Origin: Chloroflexota bacterium
GTDB lineage: Bacteria; Chloroflexota; Anaerolineae; Aggregatilineales; Phototrophicaceae
Assembly: GCA_011523545.1 (NCBI GenBank)
Contig: WTGN01000092.1
Span: forward strand, 29,686-93,685
Direction: 5' to 3'
Length of the DNA: 64,000 nucleotides
Positions within the stretch are counted from its first letter, which is position 1; every line of letters starts with the position of its first letter. Positions 35,951-43,800 of the stretch are shown piece by piece. Below the pieces are notes generated by a model. That model was not told the DNA's origin, made no database searches, and saw only the letters and a program-made list of their open reading frames with translations. The position numbers and the translations under genes are program-made.

Positions 35951-37219
35951 TTAACGGTCGCAATCGCCGAGCACGATATCGACGCTGCCGATGATCGCCA
36001 CCATATCGGCCAGCAAATAACCCTTGGCGACAACCGGCAGCGCGCTGATATGAATGAAGGACGGCGTCTTGAAATGCACGCGCCGCGGCTTGTTGGCGCC
36101 CGTCCCGTGAATATAGCAGCCGATCTCGCCGCGCGGGCTTTCAATGGCATTGTATATCTCATCATCTGGCGCGTCGTAGCCGTAGGTCCAAAGCTTGAAA
36201 TGGTGGATTACCGCTTCCATGCTCTGCCCCAGCTCGCTGCGCAGCGGCGGGCAATATTTGTGATTCTCCGAGCGGAACGGCCCCTTCACCGTTTCCAGCC
36301 GCGCCACCGCCTGATTCAGGATTTTCATGCTCTCGCGGAATTCATGAATCCGAATCAAATATCGGTCGTAGACATCGCCGTGCTCGCCCAGGGGCACATT
36401 AAACTCGTAAGTTTCGTAGCCGCAGTAGGGCTGGGCTTTGCGCAAATCCCAATTCACGCCGCTGCCCCGCAGCGCCGGTCCGGTCATCCCATAAGCGAGC
36501 GCGACATCGGGCTCGATCACGCCGACGCCCTGCGCCCGGTCTCGCCAAATCGGATTCTTCGTCAGCAGCGCTTCGTAGTCGTCCACTTTCGCCGGGAAGT
36601 CATTCAGAAACTGCTTTATCGTCGGCAGAAAATCGGCCGGCACATCGCGCCAGACCCCGCCCGGCCGGATGTAGCTGCTCATCATGCGCTGGCCGGAGAG
36701 CATCTCAAACATGCCGAGAATGCGCTCGCGCTCGCGAAAGGCATAGAGCAGCACGCTCATGGCGCCCATGTCAATCGCATGCGTGCCCAGCCAGACGAGG
36801 TGACTGGCGCAGCGCGCCAACTCCAGGCAAATGACGCGGATGATCTGTCCACGCTCCGGCACATCCAAATCAAGCAGCTTCTCCACAGCGGCGGAGAAAG
36901 CCATATTGTTGGACATCGGCGAGAGATAATCCATGCGGTCCGTCAGCGGCACCGCTTTCTCATAGCTTTTGTCTTCGATGGATTTCTCGATGCCGGTGTG
37001 CAAGAAACCGATGTCGGGCAAGCAAGTGACGATCTGCTCGCCATCCAGTTCCAGAAGAAGCCGCAATACACCGTGCGTGCTGGGATGATGCGGACCCATG
37101 TTGAGAAGCATCGTCTCGCCGGTGATCGCCCGTTCCGAGACCAGGCCGCGCAGCTCGTCGAGGCTGCCCTCCCAGCGGCGTTGCGCTTCAATAGATTGTG
37201 TCGGCTCAGCAACTGCCAT
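35951..37219 (-). CDS. nuoD: NADH-quinone oxidoreductase subunit D
   Basis: Hydrogenase-derived 49-kDa subunit that lines the quinone pocket together with NuoB. Family marks: NMGPHHPSTHGVLRLLLELDGE near residue 40, DIGFLHTGIEKSIEDK and the C-terminal ESPRGEIGCYIHGTG followed by VAIIGSVDIVLGDCDR. It is 422 residues and separate from nuoC, unlike the nuoCD fusion of E. coli. It lies 14 bp after nuoC. Confidence 0.97.
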   Translation of the reverse strand: MAVAEPTQSIEAQRRWEGSLDELRGLVSERAITGETMLLNMGPHHPSTHGVLRLLLELDGEQIVTCLPDIGFLHTGIEKSIEDKSYEKAVPLTDRMDYLSPMSNNMAFSAAVEKLLDLDVPERGQIIRVICLELARCASHLVWLGTHAIDMGAMSVLLYAFRERERILGMFEMLSGQRMMSSYIRPGGVWRDVPADFLPTIKQFLNDFPAKVDDYEALLTKNPIWRDRAQGVGVIEPDVALAYGMTGPALRGSGVNWDLRKAQPYCGYETYEFNVPLGEHGDVYDRYLIRIHEFRESMKILNQAVARLETVKGPFRSENHKYCPPLRSELGQSMEAVIHHFKLWTYGYDAPDDEIYNAIESPRGEIGCYIHGTGANKPRRVHFKTPSFIHISALPVVAKGYLLADMVAIIGSVDIVLGDCDR

Positions 37220-37233
37220 ATCGACCTCGGAAG

Positions 37234-37803
37234 TTAGTCCCTTGCGAAGGGCTTGTGCTCGTGAATTTCGTCCACATTAAATGAAAAGGCCACGGTTTCC
37301 TTGCCCAGCGGATAATCGCGCCGGTGCGGATGGCCGTACCAGTCATCGGGCATGAGCAAGCGCCGGGCGTCCGGATGCCCTTCAAAGACGATGCCCATCA
37401 TATCGGCGATCTCGCGTTCAAGCCAATCGGCCGCCGGCCACACGACCGTCGCCGTCGGCAGGCGCGGGTCTTCGTCGGCCGCGAAGGCTTTCACCCGCAG
37501 CCGCCGATTGTAGAGCATCGACAAGATGTGATAAGACACGCCAAAACGCTGCGGCCGATAATCGCGTTCCTCGCCGTCAAAGGCATCACCATAGTCGTTC
37601 GGATAATAATCGACCGCGCTCACGTCTGACAGCATGTTATAAACCAAACCGGAGCTGACGCGCAGGAAGTCCAGCACATCGCCCAGGCGCCAAGCTTCGA
37701 CGACAATCGTCGTCTCGCCACGGAATTCCTTCACGTGCAGCAGCGCGTCGCCAAATGCCTCACGCACCGCGCTAACCGGATCTCTTGCCACCGGGATTTC
37801 CAT
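37234..37803 (-). CDS. nuoC: NADH-quinone oxidoreductase subunit C
   Basis: The 30-kDa subunit of the connecting module. The 189-residue product has the signature region WLEREIADMMGIVFEGHPDARRLLMPDDWYGHPHRRDYPL, which identifies NuoC. The start at ATG 37803 begins MEIPVARDPVSAVREAFGDA. The gene lies 43 bp after nuoB and 14 bp before nuoD. Confidence 0.96.
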   Translation of the reverse strand: MEIPVARDPVSAVREAFGDALLHVKEFRGETTIVVEAWRLGDVLDFLRVSSGLVYNMLSDVSAVDYYPNDYGDAFDGEERDYRPQRFGVSYHILSMLYNRRLRVKAFAADEDPRLPTATVVWPAADWLEREIADMMGIVFEGHPDARRLLMPDDWYGHPHRRDYPLGKETVAFSFNVDEIHEHKPFARD

Positions 37804-37846
37804 ACCTTATACACCCAGCCTTCCAACAGCCTTGGCGCGTTTCAAC

Positions 37847-38329
37847 TCAGGCCCAATCGGCGATGCGCTCGCCCTTGACCTTCTCATGCAAGGTCAAGAT
37901 GCCGTGCAGCAACTGCTCCGGGCGCGGCGGGCAGCCGGCGATATACACATCCACCGGGATGATCTCATCGACGCCCTGCACGATGGCGTAATTATTGTAG
38001 ACGCCACCGCAAGAGGCGCAATCGCCCATCGAGATGACCCACTTCGGTTCCGCCATTTGGTCATACAACTGCCGCACAACCGGCGCCATCTTCCGCGTCA
38101 AGCGTCCAGAGACGATAAGCAAATCCGCTTGCCGCGGCGTGGCCCGGTTCAACTCCATGCCGAAGCGCGACAAATCATAACTCGACGCCTGCGAACTCAT
38201 GTATTCAATGGCGCAGCAGGCCAAGCCAAACAGCAAGGGCCACATAGCGCCCGTACGCCCCCAGTTGACGGCTTGCTCGACGGTGGTGGTGACGATTCCC
38301 AAATTCCCCAGCTTTGAGCTTACTCCCAT
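37847..38329 (-). CDS. nuoB: NADH-quinone oxidoreductase subunit B
   Basis: Carries cluster N2, the last iron-sulfur centre before quinone. The motif GLACCAIEYMSSQASSYDL with its adjacent Cys pair, then GDCASCGGVYNNYAIVQGVD and YIAGCPPRPEQLLHGI, gives all cluster ligands. I chose the ATG at 38329, which overlaps the end of nuoA by 10 bp (ATGGGAGTAA). An upstream in-frame ATG at 38350 lies deeper inside nuoA. The product is 160 residues. Confidence 0.95.
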   Translation of the reverse strand: MGVSSKLGNLGIVTTTVEQAVNWGRTGAMWPLLFGLACCAIEYMSSQASSYDLSRFGMELNRATPRQADLLIVSGRLTRKMAPVVRQLYDQMAEPKWVISMGDCASCGGVYNNYAIVQGVDEIIPVDVYIAGCPPRPEQLLHGILTLHEKVKGERIADWA

Positions 38330-38682
38330 TCCAGACCGCCCTTCTTCCATTCATAGACGAAGCCGACAATGAGGATCACGGTGAAGACCGCCATCACTGC
38401 CAGCCCGTAAACGCCCAGGTCGCGCATGGATACCGCCCAAGGCAAAAAGAAAATTACTTCGATATCAAAGATGATAAACAAGACGGCGACCAAATAGAAT
38501 TTGACCGGCAGGCGGCGCGTGGCCGGCCCGATCGGCTTCATGCCGCTTTCATAGGGGACCGACTTGCGATAAGTGGGCCGGCGCGGGCCCATCACCCGGG
38601 AAATGTTGGCGATTATTAGCGCCAGCACGACAGAAATGACCAGCAGCGCGGTGACAGGACCAAATTCTAGGACGGTCGGCAT
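38320..38682 (-). CDS. nuoA: NADH-quinone oxidoreductase subunit A
   Basis: Small three-helix membrane subunit and first gene of the nuo cluster (120 residues). Typical features are the segment KSVPYESGMKPIGPATRRLPVKFYLVAVLFIIFDIEVIFFLPWA, containing the ESG loop and the FDIEV acidic helix, and a C-terminal helix FTVILIVGFVYEWKKG. Its end overlaps the nuoB start. Transcription starts from the promoter at 38729-38757. Confidence 0.96.
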   Translation of the reverse strand: MPTVLEFGPVTALLVISVVLALIIANISRVMGPRRPTYRKSVPYESGMKPIGPATRRLPVKFYLVAVLFIIFDIEVIFFLPWAVSMRDLGVYGLAVMAVFTVILIVGFVYEWKKGGLEWE

Positions 38683-38696
38683 CGGGGTTCAACCGT

Positions 38697-38714
38697 TTGT
38701 GCTTTTTGGAACAA
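38697..38714. promoter_or_regulatory. Imperfect Rex/CRP-like site in the nuoA leader
   Basis: TTGTGCTTTTTGGAACAA matches TTGTG-N8-CACAA at nine of ten conserved positions. It lies roughly 8-25 nt downstream of the predicted nuoA transcription start, so a bound protein would block early elongation. It parallels the perfect site at the nuoJ promoter. Confidence 0.4.
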
Positions 38715-38728
38715 ATCAGACATCTGTG

Positions 38729-38757
38729 AGATTAGCATACAACTTCGGCAAAATCAA
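38729..38757 (-). promoter_or_regulatory. Promoter of nuoA-I
   Basis: On the minus strand TTGATT (38757-38752) and TAATCT (38734-38729) are separated by 17 nt. The predicted start is near 38722, giving a leader of about 40 nt. An overlapping alternative (TTGCTT-N16-TATGCT) also exists. The rest of the 301-bp divergent gap to the plus-strand gene at 38984 shows no gene. Confidence 0.55.
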
Positions 38758-38983
38758 GCAAGGTTGAGCTGGGTTTCACTCCATCTTTTGTCATGTGCAA
38801 TTGTACACGAAGCGGGGTTAAATTCGCGAGGTGGTATGCCCTCTGTGGTGTGCCGGGCGCACATGATTTGAGAACCACGGGCAAGCGCGGCGCGCGAAAT
38901 CGTATAGAATATCTGCTATCATAGCTAAAGGTTACACATCATCAAAGACTGTGCGTTGAGTTTCGTATACAGGGCATTAGCCG

Positions 38984-40663
38984 ATGGGCGGATTCGAGAT
39001 CGTAGTTTCAAAACCCATGTTCATCCGCATCATCCTTTTGGCGATTTTCGTCCCGGTCGTCATCTTCAGTCTGCGTCTGCTTATCCCTCGCCTGTCGCCT
39101 TCCGCCAGAAAGTTGGCGCTTGCTTTTCTGTTTATCCAGTTGCTTGTGATTTTCATATCCCGGGAATTATCCGGCGGCGCATGGCTCTGGAACTTAACAA
39201 AAGAAGGCAACATCCCTGCTACACTTGCGTCAACACAGCTTGCGGTGGTTGCAACTGTTTCATTGCTAACCGCCTGGCTGGCCAAAACAAGGCGTGCCAG
39301 ATTTCGCCTTTACCTGGCGGGAATAGGTCTGGTATTTCTATATACCGCTTCTGATGAATTCTACAAGTTGCATGAATTCGCCCCTTACTGGTCGGAGATT
39401 TACGCCGCTCTTGGCGCCTCGATTGTCCTTATAACTGTAGCTTTAGCCCGACGCTCTACGCGGGAGGCGAAGGTCTGGCATTTTTGCCTTTTAGCGGGTC
39501 TTGGCGCGAGCGCCTTTGGAGCCCTCTTCCTGGACATTTACAGTTATGAACGGGTGGTGTGCAGTATTTTGGGGGTCATAAAGACCAACAATTGTTTGAA
39601 GCCCGGAGTTTTTGAAGAAAGCTTGGAATTCGTAGGGATCTGGCTGGTATTGGTGGCCGTTCTCGGTCATTTTTCCACTGTTGCGCCGATGCCCTCAATG
39701 CGCGTTCGGCTCGCGCTCTATTTGTCTCCGTTGATATGGATTATCCTGCTCGTCCTGAGCATCCTCATTCCGCGCTCGGAATACTGGCTATATGCCAAGC
39801 CGGCCGCGGTGCACTTCGAATCTGACTTTAGTTTGGATGGTTACCGAATAGATCAAGATAAGGACTCGGTTCATGTACAGCTATTTGTGACCGCAAACCC
39901 GCGCATATTCCCATTATTTGGCTTTTCACTTCATCTTGTAGATCAGGAAACCGGCGATTCCGTCGCCAGCCAAAACGATTACGGTGACTGGATTCCGGAT
40001 CACCTGCTGGCAAACCCCGGCTATCAGACGGTGTCCCGTCAGTGGATTGAGGTGGACATACCGCCCGGAACACCGCCCAATCGCGCGCTGTGGGTCGTCC
40101 TTTCACTCTGGGAGGAGCTTTGGGAAACGCCTGAAGACGATTACAAAATACATCGCATCGCAACCAGCGACCTCCGTCTCTTGAATGATAAACAAGTAAT
40201 TCTGGGCGAGTTTGCGCTGCGGGCGGAAGCTGATCATCCCCTGTCGCAATACGCCGCTGCATTTGAAAATGGATTCAAACTTGGACCGGTTCGACTGCCT
40301 GACCGCGTAACAGCCGGTGAAAGCCTGGCGTTGTCATTCTTATGGCAAAGCAGTGAGGACACTCGCGAAGATTACACGCAGTTCCTGCATTTTGTTCATG
40401 AATCGAGCGGCGCCCAATGGGGGTTTGACCAGTCGCCATTGGGTTCGCGTTTGCCAACACGCTTCTGGTACAGTGGTCTCGCCGACAGTGAGATTTGGGA
40501 AGTTTCCATACCTGAGGATTTAGAGCCTGGGCGCTATGACGTGTTTACAGGCTTATATCGAAATATCGATCAGCAGCGCGTCAGGGCGACCGATGCGACG
40601 GGGAAATCCGTACAAGACGCACGAGTCTTGTTAGGCGGCTTGACGGTGCATGGCGCCAATTAG
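38984..40663 (+). CDS. Multi-pass membrane protein with C-terminal beta domain
   Basis: 559 residues. Residues 1-265 contain about seven hydrophobic helices (IRIILLAIFVPVVIFSLRLL, LALAFLFIQLLVIFIS, LVFLYTASDEFYKLHEF and others); the last ends near LSPLIWIILLVLSILI. The remaining ~290 residues are beta-rich. The final part (LGPVRLPDRVTAGESLALSF, DYTQFLHFV, DLEPGRYDVFTGLYRN) matches a beta domain found at the C-terminus of many Chloroflexota membrane glycosyltransferases. No catalytic glycosyltransferase motif is visible, so the function is open. Base composition is visibly lower in GC than its neighbours, suggesting acquisition. It lies between nuoA (divergent) and rpoB (convergent). Confidence 0.8.
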   Translation: MGGFEIVVSKPMFIRIILLAIFVPVVIFSLRLLIPRLSPSARKLALAFLFIQLLVIFISRELSGGAWLWNLTKEGNIPATLASTQLAVVATVSLLTAWLAKTRRARFRLYLAGIGLVFLYTASDEFYKLHEFAPYWSEIYAALGASIVLITVALARRSTREAKVWHFCLLAGLGASAFGALFLDIYSYERVVCSILGVIKTNNCLKPGVFEESLEFVGIWLVLVAVLGHFSTVAPMPSMRVRLALYLSPLIWIILLVLSILIPRSEYWLYAKPAAVHFESDFSLDGYRIDQDKDSVHVQLFVTANPRIFPLFGFSLHLVDQETGDSVASQNDYGDWIPDHLLANPGYQTVSRQWIEVDIPPGTPPNRALWVVLSLWEELWETPEDDYKIHRIATSDLRLLNDKQVILGEFALRAEADHPLSQYAAAFENGFKLGPVRLPDRVTAGESLALSFLWQSSEDTREDYTQFLHFVHESSGAQWGFDQSPLGSRLPTRFWYSGLADSEIWEVSIPEDLEPGRYDVFTGLYRNIDQQRVRATDATGKSVQDARVLLGGLTVHGAN

Positions 40664-40783
40664 GAATTTCTCAACATCTGACTTTATCTTCTCGGGAAAC
40701 CTCGCGTCGAAACTGTCAGCGACTGCTGGCGTTCGTGCCCGATGACGCGTTGGGTTGCGCGCGCTGGAAGAGAGCATAACGAC

Positions 40784-40816
40784 AAAGGGCGCATCAACTT
40801 TGACGCGCCCTTTTAT
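40784..40816. terminator. Bidirectional terminator between the membrane protein gene and rpoB
   Basis: A 14-bp stem (AAAGGGCGCATCAA / TTGACGCGCCCTTT, one G-U) with almost no loop is followed by TTTTATA on the plus strand and has an A-rich flank that gives U residues on the minus strand. It lies between two convergent genes and can serve both. Confidence 0.8.
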
Positions 40817-40838
40817 AGTATCATTCGTTGCGTTGACG

Positions 40839-43800
40839 TTAACCCGTCCCCAAGCCCAGCAGACCCGTCTCCGGCTGCGGCTTGCGGGATTGCTCGTCAT
40901 ACTTCCCGAAGCGGATGACATCGCCCGCGCCGGTGATCGCCTCCACCGACAAGCCCAGGCTCTGCAATTCCTTGACCAGAACGCGGAAGCTCGTGGGAAT
41001 GCCAGGCTCTTCAATCGGCTCGCCTTTGACGATGCTCTCGTAAGTCTTGACGCGGCCCTGCACATCATCGGACTTGACCGTCAGCATCTCCTGCAAGATA
41101 TGCGCCGCGCCGTAAGCCTCCAGCGCCCAGACCTCCATCTCGCCAAAACGCTGACCGCCGAACTGCGCCTTGCCCCCGAGCGGCTGCTGCGTGACCAGGC
41201 TGTAGGGACCGGTCGAGCGGGCGTGCGCCTTGTCCTCCACCAGGTGCGCCAGCTTCAGCATATGCACGTAGCCAACGGCGACATGGCGATCAAAGGGCTC
41301 GCCGGTGCGGCCGTCATACAGGGTCTGCTTGCCATAATGCGGCACCGGAACCCCCGTTGCGAACATGATGCGGTTGGCGACATCAAACAGCTCGCGCAGC
41401 GACATATCGTCCGTCAATTCAAGCGATTCCAAGGCGAACTCCTGAATCCAAAGGCGAATCGACACTTCGACCGCATTTGCGTCGCGCTCATCACGGGTTT
41501 CGATTGAGAGCTCGCTGTTGTCATATACCATCACGGCGTCCGGGTCAAAGCCATATTCGCGCAGCATCTCGGCCACGGCCACGCGGCGCACATAAATTTC
41601 ATCCCTTTCCAGGATGATGGCCTCATTGTCGTATAAACCGGATTCGCTCACGCGGTCGACCAGATAAGCGCAGATGACGTGCATATCATCGTCGAAATCT
41701 TCCGGCGTGATCCCGGCAACCCCGGCCAGCCGCTCATGGTTCTCCCAGGCGCGCTCGGTGGTCAGCTTCCAGGCCCAGTCGATCATCCAGGCCCGCCCGA
41801 GCTCGGCCTGAATCTCCTGCTCCTTGACGCCGTCGAATACCGGCGTGATCGCGCGGAATCCCAGGCGATCGGCCGCCCAACCCAGGTGCAATTCGAGAAT
41901 CTGACCGATGTTCATGCGGCTGGGAACGCCGAGCGGGTTGAGGATGATCTCCACTGGCACGCCGCCGTCGATGTAGGGCATGTCCTCGACGGTGACAATC
42001 TTGGAAATCACGCCCTTGTTGCCATGCCGCCCCGCCATCTTGTCGCCGACGGTCAGCTTGCGTCGCTGGGCCACGCTCACGCGCACCATCTTCTCTACGC
42101 CGGCGGACAGGTCCGGGTGTTCATCGCGGGTGAAGACCTTGACATCAATCACCTTGCCGCGGTCGCCATGCGGCAGACGCAATGATGAATCCTTCACTTC
42201 ACGCGCCTGCTCGCCGAAGATCGCGCGCAGCAGTTTCTCCTCCGGCGACAGTTCCTTCTCGCCCTTCGGCGTAATCTTGCCGACGAGGATGTCATTGGGG
42301 CCAACCTCAGCGCCGATGCGCACAATGCCGTGTTCATCGAGATCCTTCAACGCTTCTTCGCCCACATTTGGAATATCGTAGGTGATTTCTTCCGCGCCCA
42401 ATTTGGTGTCGCGCGCTTCGATCTCGTGCTTTTCGATATGGATACTGGTGAATTTATCGGTGCGCAGCAATTCTTCGCTGACCAGCAGCGCATCTTCATA
42501 ATTGCCGCCATCCCAGGAAAGGAAACAGGTCAGGACATCATGCCCAAGCGCCAGTTGACCATTGTAGGTGGACGAGCTGTCTGCAATGACATCTCCCGGC
42601 TTTATCGTGTCGCCCTTGCGCACAAGCGGCCGCTGGTCAATGCAGGTCGACTGGTTCGAGCGCTCATACTTGCGCAACTGGAAAATATGCTCGTTCCCGT
42701 CAGCGCTGCGGGCAATGACGCGATGGCCTTGCACGCTGGTCACCTCCGCCTCGATGTCGGAGACCAGCACCTGCCCGCTGTCGAAGGCGGCCTGGCTTTC
42801 CATGCCGGTGCTGACCACGGACACATCGGGCGTCAGCAGGGGCACCGCCTGCGTCTGCATATTCGATCCCATCAGGGCGCGGTTCGCCGCATCGTGCGAC
42901 AAGAAAGGAATCAACGCCGCGCTGATGCCAACGATTTGCCGCGGGGCGATGTCCATATAATCGATGCGCTGCGGCGGCGCCGAGAGGAAACCCTGTTCGT
43001 ACCGCGCTGAAACGCGATTGGAAAGGAACTGCGCTCTTTCATCGAGGCGCGCGTTCGCCTGGGCGATGATGAATTTGTCCTCGTCATCAGCCGAAAGATA
43101 GGTGATATCCTGCGTCGCGAAAGGCACAACCGGCACCTCGCTGATGCCATGTTGCTCGAGCACGGCGACAGCCTCGGCATCGATAACGGCGCCTTCTTCA
43201 AACAGAAGCGTTTCAACGGTGATGCTTCTGCCAATTCGCTTTCCGATCAGTTCACCAGAGACCGGACAGTAGCTCAGGACTTCCTGGCCTTGGAGATTGG
43301 CGCCGACCAGCTTTGAAAGCGCTTTGCTCGCGCTTTCTTGGTCTGACTGGACTTTCACAATCTGTTCAGCATAGTTGTTGAGGATCTTGCCCCATCTGCC
43401 GACGCGGTCCCTTAAGTTCTTGGGAATTTCCCGCCCGTTGTGATTGGCGATCTCAGAAAGCACGCTGTTGAGATTGCGCAGTCCTTTTTCGACTTCTTGC
43501 CGTTCATCGCCATGGCTCTCCACGCTAGCTATATAGCGTTTGGCCTCTGCCGCAAGCTCTTCGGGCAACTCAGTTCCCCGTTGCAGTAGCGACACAGCAT
43601 CCAGCAACTCAGCGCGGGCATTGGCATAACCATCGTAAACTTGCGCGATTTCCTCAATCCGCGGCGTGAAGAGACTGCGAAATTGCTCTACGGCGCCCTT
43701 GTCAAGCGTGGCGTCCTTCCTTCGCAATTCAAAGATTTTGAGGTCAAGTCTGGCATAGTCGCCAATGACTTTCGTCGCGAATTCGTCAAAGGCCAGTCTC

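Noticed and set aside
35888..37237. Long plus-strand open frame opposite nuoD, and similar long frames opposite other genes (for example 4723-5967)
   Set aside because: The minus-strand genes are unmistakable; these frames arise from high GC and codon bias, and their translations are Arg/His-rich with no motifs.
38839..38850. CCCTCTGTGGTG as a third copy of the inverted-repeat elements
   Set aside because: Only one short arm is present with no inverted partner nearby.
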